A stretch of DNA of 57,476 bases from RGIG5579 sp045602025 (GTDB taxonomy: Bacteria > Bacillota > Clostridia > Oscillospirales > SIG627). The notes beneath the pieces are model-generated. The model was not told where the DNA came from. It did no database searches and saw nothing but the letters and a program-made list of their open reading frames with translations. Shown here one piece after another: positions 16,529 to 25,537 of this stretch (its first letter is position 1; every line of letters starts with the position of its first letter). The stretch lies in contig JAZSAT010000008.1 of NCBI GenBank assembly GCA_045602025.1, positions 1 to 57,476 on the forward strand. The letters run 5' to 3'. The position numbers and the translations under genes are program-made.

Positions 16529-17400
16529 TGTGGTATTGTTCCGATCTTGGCGATTATGAACTGCTCGATTGTTCCGACGGGCAGCGTCTTGAACGCTGGG
16601 GAAATTATATTTTGATCCGACCTGACCCTCAGGTCGTTTGGAAGGGCGTTCGCCGCCACAAGGCTTGGAAAACGGCTGATGCTGTTTATTCCCGCAGCAA
16701 AACCGGTGGCGGTGCCTGGAACGATCATAAGCTTCCCGAGTCCTGGAAGTGTCATATTGCAGATCTTGATTTTCATGTAAAGCCGATGGGCTTTAAGCAT
16801 ACAGGCGTTTTTCCCGAACAGGCTTCTAACTGGAAGTGGATCGAAGGGCTTTGCAAAAAACGCAAAGCGGAAGGGAAGGATGTCCGCGTTTTAAATCTCT
16901 TTGCCTATACAGGTGGTGCAAGTGTTGCGGCAGCGAAGGGCGGAGCTATGGTTTGTCATGTGGATGCCGCAAAAAATATGGTATCTATGGCAAAGGAAAA
17001 CATGCGCTTGTCCGGTCTTGAAAATGCACCTTGCCGATATCTTGTAGACGATGCATTGAAATTTGTGCAGAGAGAAAACCGCCGAGGCAACCGATATGAT
17101 GGTATTATTATGGATCCTCCGTCTTACGGTAGAGGTCCGAAGGGCGAGATGTGGCATTTGGAAGACAGTATTCACGACCTGATTCGTGAAACGGCGAGCA
17201 TTTTAAGTTCCGATCCGCATTTCTTCCTTGTGAATTCTTACACAACCGGCCTTTCCGGTAGTGCTGTTTCTTATCTTGTGAATGAAGAGGTATGCAGCCG
17301 TTTTGGCGGTAAGGTTACTTCGGATGAAGTTGGACTTTTGGTAAAAAGCACGGGAATGTGCTTACCCTGCGGTTTTGCAACCAGATGGGAAAAGGAGTAA
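16528..17400 (+). CDS. Class I SAM-dependent methyltransferase, RlmI/RlmK type
   Basis: A protein of 290 residues. A VLNLFAYTGGASVAAA segment is the SAM-binding motif I, and MDPPSYGRGPKGE is the N/DPP-type motif of RNA base methyltransferases, followed by FFLVNSYTTG. It fits the family that methylates 23S rRNA cytosines, but it lacks the N-terminal PUA domain of RlmI, so the target base is uncertain. The ATG overlaps the last base of ruvB, with a GGAGG-type site inside the ruvB end. It lies between ruvB and the ECF transporter genes. Confidence 0.82.
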   Translation: MWYCSDLGDYELLDCSDGQRLERWGNYILIRPDPQVVWKGVRRHKAWKTADAVYSRSKTGGGAWNDHKLPESWKCHIADLDFHVKPMGFKHTGVFPEQASNWKWIEGLCKKRKAEGKDVRVLNLFAYTGGASVAAAKGGAMVCHVDAAKNMVSMAKENMRLSGLENAPCRYLVDDALKFVQRENRRGNRYDGIIMDPPSYGRGPKGEMWHLEDSIHDLIRETASILSSDPHFFLVNSYTTGLSGSAVSYLVNEEVCSRFGGKVTSDEVGLLVKSTGMCLPCGFATRWEKE

Positions 17401-17403
17401 AGA

Positions 17404-18276
17404 TTGAAGGACGATCAAATCATAACACTTGAAAATGTTTCTTTTTGCTACGAGAAGGAAGGAACGGATGAATTCAATAAAGCGGTCCGAAATGTTTCTC
17501 TTTCAATTGAGAAGGGAAGCTTTGTAGCAATCCTCGGGCGAAACGGAAGCGGAAAAAGCACGCTTGTAAAACTGATGAACGGAATTTTGGTTCCTGATTC
17601 GGGCAAGGTTACCGTTGCCGGATTGGATACATCTGATGAAGAAAATTTATTACCGATTCGCAGAAAAGTCGGAATGATTTTTCAAAATCCTGATAATCAG
17701 CTTGTTTCCAACCTTGTTGAGGAGGATGTAGCTTTTGGTCCCGAAAACCTCGGTATTCCTTCAGATGAGATCAGGAAGAGAGTGGATCGAGCTCTTGAAA
17801 ATGTCGGCATGAGTGCTTTTGCAAAACACTCCCCGCATAAGCTTTCCGGCGGACAAAAGCAGCGTGTAGCGATTGCCGGTATTCTTGCAATGCTTCCTGA
17901 ATGTATCTTGTTTGATGAATCTACTGCGATGCTTGATCCTCAGGGAAGAAAAGAGATTTTGGAAACCATCCTTCGGCTCAACAGAGAAAAAAACATTACA
18001 GCTGTTTTGATCACCCATCATATGGATGAGGCTGCTCTCGCGGACCGTGTGATCGTGGTTGAAAACGGTAGCATAGTCAAGGACGGAACACCGACTGAAA
18101 TCTTTTCCGATGTACCTTTTCTTCATACGGCCGGTCTGGATGCTCCTCAGGTGACGGAGCTGATCCACCTCCTTTCGGAGGATTCTGTTCTCGGTGAGAA
18201 ATTTGAATTTCCAAAAGGAATTTTGGATGAAAAGAATGCGGCAGAATTTATTTTAAAATTATTTGGTAAAGAGTGA
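17404..18276 (+). CDS. ecfA1: Energy-coupling factor transporter ATPase EcfA1
   Basis: One of two ATPases of the shared ECF module for vitamin and metal uptake, 290 residues. Walker A GRNGSGKS, Q-loop MIFQNPDNQ, signature LSGGQKQRVAIAG, Walker B ILFDES and the H-loop ITHHMDEA are intact. TTG at 17404 is used as start with AAGGAG in front and no other start nearby. The operon continues with ecfA2, ecfT and truA. Substrate is set by S-components, none of which is encoded here. Confidence 0.94.
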   Translation: MKDDQIITLENVSFCYEKEGTDEFNKAVRNVSLSIEKGSFVAILGRNGSGKSTLVKLMNGILVPDSGKVTVAGLDTSDEENLLPIRRKVGMIFQNPDNQLVSNLVEEDVAFGPENLGIPSDEIRKRVDRALENVGMSAFAKHSPHKLSGGQKQRVAIAGILAMLPECILFDESTAMLDPQGRKEILETILRLNREKNITAVLITHHMDEAALADRVIVVENGSIVKDGTPTEIFSDVPFLHTAGLDAPQVTELIHLLSEDSVLGEKFEFPKGILDEKNAAEFILKLFGKE

Positions 18277-18277
18277 T

Positions 18278-19135
18278 ATGGCAGAAATCAAATTGGAACA
18301 TGTGTCTTACCTTTACGGAAAGGACACTCCATTCGAAAAAAAAGCACTGGACGATATTGACCTGACATTGAAAGCTTCTGCAATCACCGGTATTATCGGT
18401 CATACAGGCAGTGGAAAAAGCACTCTTGCTCAGCTTTTGAACGGCATTTTAAAACCGACCTCTGGCAGAGTTCTTCTCGATGGAAAGGATTTGTTTTCCG
18501 ATTCAAAGTCAAGAAGTGCAACTCGATTTCGCATTGGCCTTGTTTTCCAATATCCGGAATACCAGCTTTTCGAAGAAACGGTATATCAGGATATTGCATT
18601 CGGCCCTAAGAATATGGGAAAAAGCGAACAAGAGATCCGTAAAATGGTGGAAGAAGCGGCACATTTTACAGGTGTGGATAAAAATTTAATGAATCGTTCC
18701 CCCTTTGAGCTTTCAGGCGGGCAAAAAAGACGCGTTGCTATTGCAGGCGTTCTGGCAATGGATCCCGAAGTTATTGTTTTGGATGAACCTGCTGCAGGTC
18801 TTGATCCCAGCGGCAGGGAGGAGATCCTCGGCCGCCTTTGTACCTATCAGAAAGAAAAGGAAAAAACGGTGATCCTTATTTCTCACAGTATGGAAGATGT
18901 TGCGAGATTTGCAGATGAACTTCTTGTTTTAAAAGACGGCCGTGCTTTTTTGCACGATACGGTGGATCGCGTTTTTGAACAAGCGGATCTTTTGAAGGAA
19001 GCATCTCTTTCATTGCCCCAAATTACAAAGCTTGTTCTTCTGCTTCGAGAAAAAGGATTGAATATTTCGCCTTCGTTGCACACCGTTTCTGATTTGCATT
19101 TTGAATTAAAACGACTTTTGAAAGGGGGAGCTTGA
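18278..19135 (+). CDS. ecfA2: Energy-coupling factor transporter ATPase EcfA2
   Basis: Second ECF ATPase, 285 residues. Walker A GHTGSGKS, Q-loop LVFQYPEYQLF, signature LSGGQKRRVAIAG and Walker B VIVLDEPAAGLDP are present; a C-terminal extension covers the EcfA pairing region. The ATG at 18278 directly follows the ecfA1 TGA and uses an AAAGAG ribosome site; an upstream in-frame TTG is less likely. It forms the heterodimer with EcfA1. Confidence 0.94.
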   Translation: MAEIKLEHVSYLYGKDTPFEKKALDDIDLTLKASAITGIIGHTGSGKSTLAQLLNGILKPTSGRVLLDGKDLFSDSKSRSATRFRIGLVFQYPEYQLFEETVYQDIAFGPKNMGKSEQEIRKMVEEAAHFTGVDKNLMNRSPFELSGGQKRRVAIAGVLAMDPEVIVLDEPAAGLDPSGREEILGRLCTYQKEKEKTVILISHSMEDVARFADELLVLKDGRAFLHDTVDRVFEQADLLKEASLSLPQITKLVLLLREKGLNISPSLHTVSDLHFELKRLLKGGA

Positions 19136-19136
19136 T

Positions 19137-19964
19137 TTGCTGAAGGACATTACGCTCGGTCAATTTTTCCCCGGTAACAGTGTTTTACACAGATTAGACG
19201 CAAGGCTTAAATTGCTTTTGATGCTTTTCTTTGTGGTTTTTGTATTCTTTGCAAAAAACTTTTTGTCTTTTTTCTACCTGATTCTTGTAGTATTAGGCCT
19301 TACTTTTCTTTCCGGAATTTCATTTAAGGTTATTTTAAGAGGACTAAAGCCGATCTTGTTCGTGTCACTTTTTACAGCGGTGATCAATCTGTTTTGGACA
19401 TCCGGAGAAAATCTTCTTTTTGAGTTCTATTTTATCCGGATCTACGAAGAGGGAATCTGGCGCGCTCTCTATATGATTGTCCGCATCGTCTCTCTTGTGG
19501 CAGGAACCAGTATTCTGCTCACATATACGACAAGCCCTATGGATTTGACGGATGCGCTGGAAAGCCTTTTGAATCCCTTGAAGAAGATTCGAGTTCCCGT
19601 TCATGAATTTGCAATGATGATGAGCCTTGCTCTTCGTTTTGTACCTACTCTGATTGAAGAAACAGAAAAGATCATTAATGCACAAAAGGCGAGAGGTGCC
19701 GATTTTGAGAGCGGAAATCTTCTTTCACGCGCGAGAGCTCTTGTTCCCATTTTGATCCCTCTCTTCATTTCATCTTTTTCCCGGGCTACCGACCTTGCTG
19801 TGGCAATGGAGTGCAGATGCTATATTGGTGGAGAAGGCAGAACAAAAATGAAAGTAATGAAGCTTACTTCTTTTGATGTTTTTGTTTTTCTTTTGATCTT
19901 GCTCCTTTTTGCTGTAGTTCCTTTGATTGCGAGAGTTCCTTTTCCCTTTGGCGGTGCTTTATGA
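19137..19964 (+). CDS. ecfT: Energy-coupling factor transporter transmembrane protein EcfT
   Basis: The membrane scaffold of the ECF module, 275 residues with five or so helices. The cytoplasmic coupling helices that contact the ATPases are visible as INAQKARGADF (Ala-Arg-Gly motif) and AMECRCYIGG. TTG at 19137 begins one base after the ecfA2 stop, with a strong GGGGGAG ribosome site. Its end overlaps truA by four bases (ATGA). Confidence 0.94.
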   Translation: MLKDITLGQFFPGNSVLHRLDARLKLLLMLFFVVFVFFAKNFLSFFYLILVVLGLTFLSGISFKVILRGLKPILFVSLFTAVINLFWTSGENLLFEFYFIRIYEEGIWRALYMIVRIVSLVAGTSILLTYTTSPMDLTDALESLLNPLKKIRVPVHEFAMMMSLALRFVPTLIEETEKIINAQKARGADFESGNLLSRARALVPILIPLFISSFSRATDLAVAMECRCYIGGEGRTKMKVMKLTSFDVFVFLLILLLFAVVPLIARVPFPFGGAL

Positions 19965-20695
19965 GCCGTGTTAAGATCACCCTCTCTTACGATGGTACCG
20001 GCTACCACGGCTGGCAGATACAGTCTAACGCCGTAACCGTACAAGAAAAAATTCAAAATGCTCTTAAAGAGCTATTTCAAGAAGAGATAACTGTTTTCGG
20101 ATGTAGTCGCACCGATGCCGGTGTTCATGCGAAAAAATTTGTTTGTCACGCAGATCTTCCCAGAGAGTTTCATCTGGATAAATTGCCTTTTGCAATGAAT
20201 GCTTCTCTTCCGGATGATATCGCTGTTCTTTCTGCTGAAAAAGTATCCGACGATTTCCATGCAAGATTTTCTTGCAAAGGGAAGACCTACTCATATCGCC
20301 TGTGGAATGAAAGAATCAGAAATCCCTTTGAAGTTAACAGAGCCGGCTTTTGGCCAGTTCCTCTTAATGCCGAACATATGAACGAACTTGCAAAGGCTTT
20401 TGTCGGCAAGCATGATTTTGCTGCATTTATGGCCACCGGTTCTGTGATAGAGGATACCGTTCGTGAGATCTATTGCGTTGATGTAAAAAGGGAAGGCTCA
20501 TTTATAATATTTACAGTTTGTGGTAACGGTTTTCTCTATAATATGGTCAGAATTATGGTCGGAACACTGATTTATGCAGATATTGGAAGACTTGATCGCA
20601 GCATTGAAGAGGTGATCCTGTCAAAGGACAGAACACTTGCGGGGATTACAGTTACGCCTCAAGGCTTATATTTGGAATCGCCATTTTATGATTGA
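19961..20695 (+). CDS. truA: tRNA pseudouridine(38-40) synthase TruA
   Basis: A pseudouridine synthase of 244 residues acting on the tRNA anticodon stem. The catalytic aspartate is in CSRTDAGVHA, and the conserved ARFSCKGKTYSYRL and NGFLYNMVRIMVGTL blocks are present. It overlaps ecfT by four bases, so it is translationally coupled. The ecf-truA order is common in Firmicutes. Confidence 0.96.
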   Translation: MSRVKITLSYDGTGYHGWQIQSNAVTVQEKIQNALKELFQEEITVFGCSRTDAGVHAKKFVCHADLPREFHLDKLPFAMNASLPDDIAVLSAEKVSDDFHARFSCKGKTYSYRLWNERIRNPFEVNRAGFWPVPLNAEHMNELAKAFVGKHDFAAFMATGSVIEDTVREIYCVDVKREGSFIIFTVCGNGFLYNMVRIMVGTLIYADIGRLDRSIEEVILSKDRTLAGITVTPQGLYLESPFYD

Positions 20696-20734
20696 ATCAA
20701 ATTATTTTGTTAAAAATACATGAAAGGAGCCCCT

Positions 20735-21895
20735 ATGAAGAAGAAAGAGGAAAATAATTCTCGTTCGGAAAAGAAGGTCAAGAGTTTTCGTTTTTATAAA
20801 TTTTTAACGATCACAATTCTTGTTGTGTTTCTTTTGAGCGGGTTGATACTTTTTGAAAATGATATTACCGTTGAAAATCTTCGTTATTTGGTAAAATATT
20901 TGGATTTTTCTTCATCAGGTGCTTTTTCGGAAGAATCTGTCATTTATTATAATGCTGATTCCGGCAATGATTTTCAGGTATTCAGAGGAGATCTTGTTCT
21001 TGCCAATGCCGGTGGTGTGACCTTGTTCGACCGCCGCGGCAGCGCGGTTATGACGGATTCCTATAACATGGCCAATCCTACTTGTGTTTGCGGTGAGAAA
21101 TATCTTGCCATATATGACCTGGGCGGTCATGAGGTTCGGATCTATAATTCTTTTTCGCTTCTTTTTGAAAAAAGCTTTGATTATACGATTCAAGCGGTTT
21201 CGATCAATTCCGACGGTGCTTTTTGCGTTGTAACTTCAGAAAAGAATTACAGATCTGCTGTTTTTGTTTATGACAAAGAATTTGAAGAAACTTATCGCTG
21301 GCTTTCTGCTGATAAATTTGCTGTCAATGCGTTTTTGACCGACCGTGGAGAGCTTACCGTAACTTCTGTGCATGCTGAAAACGGTGATTTGATTAGTGAC
21401 CTTGTAGAACTGAAGATCGGTGATAAAAAAGCGGGTCCCACTTTTATGATAAAGGACGAACTGCCTCTTGATCACTATACCGACAGAAAAGGAACGGTTC
21501 TGATTACCGATCGTAATTTAAGATACATTCAAAATAGTAAAGAAGAAAAACTGATTTCTTTTCCCGAGGACAGCCTTAAGAAGTTTGCTCTTGATAAAAA
21601 ACTAAGTGTTGTTTTACAGGATGAGCTTTCTGTTGGTGTAAATTACCGTCTTCGTGTTTTTAACCGCAAGGGTGAAGAGATTTCTTCTGAAAAGTTTTCC
21701 GTTTCTGTTCGAGCCATTGAAGTGCTTGATGATCGTGTTTATGTTTTGACACATACTGATCTTTATATTATTGAGGAAGGTAAGAAAACAAAAACATATC
21801 CTTTGAACGGCGATTTTTTGGATCTGGGTGTTTTTTCTCGTGATTGTGTTATTCTTTGCTCCGATACGGAAGCTCAAATTCGTATTTTAGATTGA
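20735..21895 (+). CDS. DUF5711-like membrane-anchored protein
   Basis: A protein of 386 residues. A basic N-terminus is followed by one membrane helix (about residues 23-43), then an extracellular-looking region of short beta repeats resembling a propeller (blades such as GVTLFDRRG, HEVRIYNSF, YRLRVFNRKGE). This layout corresponds to the DUF5711 group of Clostridia, whose function is unknown. The ATG at 20735 follows AAAGGAG; an ATG at 20720 would place the ribosome site inside the gene. It precedes cvpA and pgsA, so an envelope role is plausible but not shown. Confidence 0.7.
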   Translation: MKKKEENNSRSEKKVKSFRFYKFLTITILVVFLLSGLILFENDITVENLRYLVKYLDFSSSGAFSEESVIYYNADSGNDFQVFRGDLVLANAGGVTLFDRRGSAVMTDSYNMANPTCVCGEKYLAIYDLGGHEVRIYNSFSLLFEKSFDYTIQAVSINSDGAFCVVTSEKNYRSAVFVYDKEFEETYRWLSADKFAVNAFLTDRGELTVTSVHAENGDLISDLVELKIGDKKAGPTFMIKDELPLDHYTDRKGTVLITDRNLRYIQNSKEEKLISFPEDSLKKFALDKKLSVVLQDELSVGVNYRLRVFNRKGEEISSEKFSVSVRAIEVLDDRVYVLTHTDLYIIEEGKKTKTYPLNGDFLDLGVFSRDCVILCSDTEAQIRILD

Positions 21896-21908
21896 TTTTG
21901 GAGATTTC

Positions 21909-22592
21909 ATGAATATTATTTTTGATATTTTTCTTGTTCTTGTAATTTTGCTTTCGGCTTTCATCGGTAAAAAAAGAGGATTTGTCAAGACCTTCTTTGG
22001 TTTTTTTGAAAGCATTGTTTCCTTTGTAATAGCTTCTTTTTTTGCAAGACCGATTGGTGATTTTTTAAGCAAAACCTTTCTGGAACCTGCAATTTCAAAA
22101 TACTTTTTGCGTAGCTTTTTGAAGACCTCGGGCGAAATTACTACCGGGATTTCTTTTGAATCGCTTTCCGATGCAAGTAAAGAATTTTTAACGCGTTTTC
22201 ATATTGATGGCGCGACCTTTGATTCGTTCTTTACAGGTGCGGGCGAAAGTGTTTCCGAATCTCTTGAAGCTGTGTTTCTCTCTGTTGCTGCGCCGATTGC
22301 ATCTTCTGTTGCCTATGCGATTTCGTTTTTAATTTTGTTCATTGGAATTTCATTTTTGTTCCGTATCATTATAAAATTAGTTGATTTGGTATCAAAACTT
22401 CCGTTTTTGAATTTTTCGAACAAATTTCTCGGTCTCTTTGTTGGTCTTTTGTGGGGAATTGTTCTTGCAATCGTCATTTCTTATACAGTTGTTTTGATCG
22501 AGCCTTTTTTGAAAGGCACCCAGCTATTTCAAAAATTTTCTTCTCAAGAGACAGTTCTTTTGAAGCTCTTATCCGGTTTTGATTTTCGTTAA
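21909..22592 (+). CDS. cvpA: CvpA family membrane protein
   Basis: A membrane protein of 227 residues with about four helices. The N-terminal DIFLVLVILLSAFIGKKRGF segment is the hallmark of the CvpA/colicin V production family. The long loop in the middle (about residues 75-125) separates the second and third helices. The family is linked with envelope stability and metal or bile stress in other bacteria; the biochemical role is not settled. TTGGAG precedes the ATG; pgsA follows after 40 bases. Confidence 0.82.
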   Translation: MNIIFDIFLVLVILLSAFIGKKRGFVKTFFGFFESIVSFVIASFFARPIGDFLSKTFLEPAISKYFLRSFLKTSGEITTGISFESLSDASKEFLTRFHIDGATFDSFFTGAGESVSESLEAVFLSVAAPIASSVAYAISFLILFIGISFLFRIIIKLVDLVSKLPFLNFSNKFLGLFVGLLWGIVLAIVISYTVVLIEPFLKGTQLFQKFSSQETVLLKLLSGFDFR

Positions 22593-22632
22593 AACGAAAG
22601 ATGTTTTCAGTACTGTAGAAAGGATTATCAAA

Positions 22633-23226
22633 GTGGCAAAGTTCAGCAAAAAACAAATTCCAAATTATATTTCCTTTTTTCGCATTATTTTGGTTCCTTT
22701 TTATGCCCTGTTCTTTTGGGGTGTGATTACACCAAAAAGAATGGACACAATGACAGCCGCAGGGATTGTTTTCATTCTTGCAGGTGTCAGCGATGCGATT
22801 GACGGGTATCTTGCCAGGAGAAACGGATGGATTACCGATGTGGGTAAGCTTTTGGATCCCTTGGCAGATAAATTGCTCGAGGTAATGGTTTGTATCTGTT
22901 TGGCTGAGAGATTCGGCGGTTCTTTTTTGATCCTTGCTGCAATCATTATTTCAAAAGAGATCGTTATGATCGTGGGCGCGTACCTGATCATGTCAAAAAT
23001 CAAGGTTTATGTTTCCTCCGTTTGGTGTGGAAAACTTGCTACCATTGTTTGGTATGTGCTTTTGTGTGTTGTGCACTTTTTCCCCGGTCCGAGGGAAGGT
23101 GATCTTCTTTGGATTAATTTCCTTTGCATCGTATTGATCCTGGTGATGATCATGGCTTTTGCAATGTATATTTTCAATTATGCAAATCAGATCAAGAATA
23201 CCAAGGATGCTATTTTAAAGAAATAA
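22633..23226 (+). CDS. pgsA: CDP-diacylglycerol-glycerol-3-phosphate 3-phosphatidyltransferase
   Basis: An integral membrane enzyme of 197 residues that makes phosphatidylglycerol phosphate. The CDP-alcohol phosphotransferase signature is complete: DAIDGYLAR, then G and the two final aspartates in LLDPLADK. The N-terminal QIPNYISFFRI is typical of PgsA. GTG at 22633 is chosen, with AGAAAGGA eight bases upstream; an in-frame ATG at 22579 would overlap cvpA and lacks a ribosome site. Confidence 0.94.
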   Translation: MAKFSKKQIPNYISFFRIILVPFYALFFWGVITPKRMDTMTAAGIVFILAGVSDAIDGYLARRNGWITDVGKLLDPLADKLLEVMVCICLAERFGGSFLILAAIIISKEIVMIVGAYLIMSKIKVYVSSVWCGKLATIVWYVLLCVVHFFPGPREGDLLWINFLCIVLILVMIMAFAMYIFNYANQIKNTKDAILKK

Positions 23227-23263
23227 GATTATTTTTGATACCGATAGAAAGATAGGTTTTTGT

Positions 23264-25537
23264 ATGAAATTGTGTTCCCGTTGTAATAAGCGACCCGCTG
23301 TGATCTACATCAACGAAATTAAGGGTGATAAGGTTACTTCTAAAGGTCTTTGCTTTCACTGTGCAAAAGAAATGAATATTAAGCCTTTTTCCGACTATAT
23401 GGAAAAGATGGGTATTCAAGAAGAAGACATGGATATGATCGAACAGCAAATGGGTCAAATGATGGAAGGACTTGACGGTGCTGACGGTGTTATGCCTTCT
23501 CTCGATTTAAATTCTTTGTTCGGCGGGGCCATGCCTCCTGTACAGGCGGAATCTCAGGAGGAGAAGGATGAAAAAAACTCCTCTGACAAAAAGAAGAATA
23601 AAAAGCATGGTAAAATTTTAGATTCTTACTGCATCAACCTGACCCATCGCGCTTCTCGCGGAGAGCTTGATCCTGTTATTGGCAGAGATGCTGAGCTTGC
23701 CAGAATGATACAGATCCTTTGCCGCCGTCAAAAAAACAACCCTTGCCTTATCGGTGAACCCGGCGTTGGTAAGACTGCGATCGCTGAACTTTTGGCGCAA
23801 AGCATTTTTGAAAAAAAAGTTCCCGTTCGTTTGATGGATAAAGAGGTTTTTCTGCTTGATCTTGCATCTCTTGTAGCTGGTACTCATTTTCGTGGACAAT
23901 TTGAAAGCAGAGTTAAAAACCTGGTTGAAGAAGTAAAAAAGCTTGGCAATGTAATTCTTGTAATCGATGAAATTCATACTATTGTCGGAGCAGGGGATTC
24001 CGAGGGAGGAATGAGCTGTGCTAATATTTTAAAGCCCGCTCTTTCTCGCGGAGAAATTCAGCTGATCGGTGCTACGACTCTTTCCGAATATAGAAAATAT
24101 ATTGAAAAGGATCAGGCTCTTGAAAGACGATTCCAACCTGTTATGGTAGATGAGCCTACGGTTGCAAAGACGATTGAGATATTAAAAGGTGTTAAGAAGC
24201 ACTATGAAACCTTCCACGGTCTTTCTGTGCCCGATTCGATTCTTCGTACTGCTGTAAATCTTTCCGAGCGTTATATAACCGACCGCTTTCTGCCTGACAA
24301 GGCAATTGATATTTTGGACGAAGCTTGTGCGAAAAAAGCGATTGAAAGCGATGTAATCAACGCAATTGATAGGCTTTCTCGCGAGCTGAGCAATATTCAG
24401 GAAGAAAAGGAGATTCTCGAAAGCAAGAGTGATCCTGATGATACTACCTACGCTCGTCTTGCAGAGCTGAAGGTATCCCAAAGCCGCAAGCAAGAGGAAT
24501 TTAAGGCTTTATCTGCACAAAGAGACAGTATTTGCCTTGATGTAAATGATATCGCGAAGGTGATCGAGACCTGGACGGGGATTCCGGCGGCCAATATTTC
24601 TGAAAATGAGTTTGAAAAAATTAACTCCCTGAAGGAAAAACTGTTGGATTGCATCATTGGACAGGAAAAGGCGGTTGATGCTGTTTGCCGTGCCATCAAA
24701 CGCCACCGTGCAGGAATCAGTGTTAAGAAAAAACCTGCGAGCTTTATTTTTGCAGGACCTACCGGCGTTGGTAAAACAGAGCTTGTAAAAAGACTTGCAA
24801 GTACACTTTTTGATTCCACGGAATCTTTGATCCGTCTTGATATGTCGGAATTTATGGAAAAGCATTCGGTTTCCAGAATCGTAGGGTCTCCTCCCGGTTA
24901 TGTCGGTTACGACGATGCGGGACAATTGACTGAAAAGATCCGCAGAAAGCCTTATTCCGTTGTTCTTTTTGATGAAATTGAAAAAGCTCATCCCGATGTA
25001 ATGAATATTCTTCTTCAGATTTTAGACGATGGGCGCATTACCGATTCACATGGGAAAGAAATCAATTTTGAAAATACGGTCATTGTAATGACGACCAATG
25101 CTGGCAGTCAGGTTGCTTCCGGTGTTTCCGGATTCGGTCATACGCTGGAGCAGTCGGAGTCATCTAAAACAATGAAGGCTCTTGAAGGATTTTTAAAGCC
25201 GGAATTTATCAATCGCGTAGATGAAGTTATTACATTCTCAAAGCTTACGAAAGAAAGCTTTTCTCAGATCGCACGGCTTCGTCTTAACGAATTGAAGGAG
25301 TCTGTTTTTGAAAAGGGAATTGAATTTGTATTTGATGAAAGTGTTTGCGATTTTGTTGCTGATAAATCCTTCAGTGAAAAATTCGGTGCGAGAAATATGG
25401 CTCGATTCATTCAGACAGAAATCGAAGACAAGATTGCCGAATTGATCTTGCAGGATCGCGTATTTAAAATTTATAAAATTTTATTGAGTGTACCGAATGA
25501 TAACATTTTGATAACATTGGAAAAAGAGGAAGAATGA
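23264..25537 (+). CDS. clpE: ClpE-like AAA+ unfoldase with N-terminal zinc finger
   Basis: A protein of 757 residues. Residues 1-40 carry a four-cysteine finger (C4, C7, C30, C33) in place of the Clp N-repeat domain, as in ClpE. A flexible charged linker (about 90-115) leads to AAA domain 1 with Walker A GEPGVGKT (164-171) and VIDEIHT, a short coiled middle domain, and AAA domain 2 with GPTGVGKT, FDEIEKAHP and the conserved SPPGYVGYDD pore-loop segment. A GFG loop after AGSQVASGVS is in the place where ClpP contacts usually lie. It would unfold proteins for ClpP. The ribosome site is weak. The stop overlaps the start of the degenerate P-type ATPase by four bases. ClpC is the alternative name. 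Confidence 0.88.
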   Translation: MKLCSRCNKRPAVIYINEIKGDKVTSKGLCFHCAKEMNIKPFSDYMEKMGIQEEDMDMIEQQMGQMMEGLDGADGVMPSLDLNSLFGGAMPPVQAESQEEKDEKNSSDKKKNKKHGKILDSYCINLTHRASRGELDPVIGRDAELARMIQILCRRQKNNPCLIGEPGVGKTAIAELLAQSIFEKKVPVRLMDKEVFLLDLASLVAGTHFRGQFESRVKNLVEEVKKLGNVILVIDEIHTIVGAGDSEGGMSCANILKPALSRGEIQLIGATTLSEYRKYIEKDQALERRFQPVMVDEPTVAKTIEILKGVKKHYETFHGLSVPDSILRTAVNLSERYITDRFLPDKAIDILDEACAKKAIESDVINAIDRLSRELSNIQEEKEILESKSDPDDTTYARLAELKVSQSRKQEEFKALSAQRDSICLDVNDIAKVIETWTGIPAANISENEFEKINSLKEKLLDCIIGQEKAVDAVCRAIKRHRAGISVKKKPASFIFAGPTGVGKTELVKRLASTLFDSTESLIRLDMSEFMEKHSVSRIVGSPPGYVGYDDAGQLTEKIRRKPYSVVLFDEIEKAHPDVMNILLQILDDGRITDSHGKEINFENTVIVMTTNAGSQVASGVSGFGHTLEQSESSKTMKALEGFLKPEFINRVDEVITFSKLTKESFSQIARLRLNELKESVFEKGIEFVFDESVCDFVADKSFSEKFGARNMARFIQTEIEDKIAELILQDRVFKIYKILLSVPNDNILITLEKEEE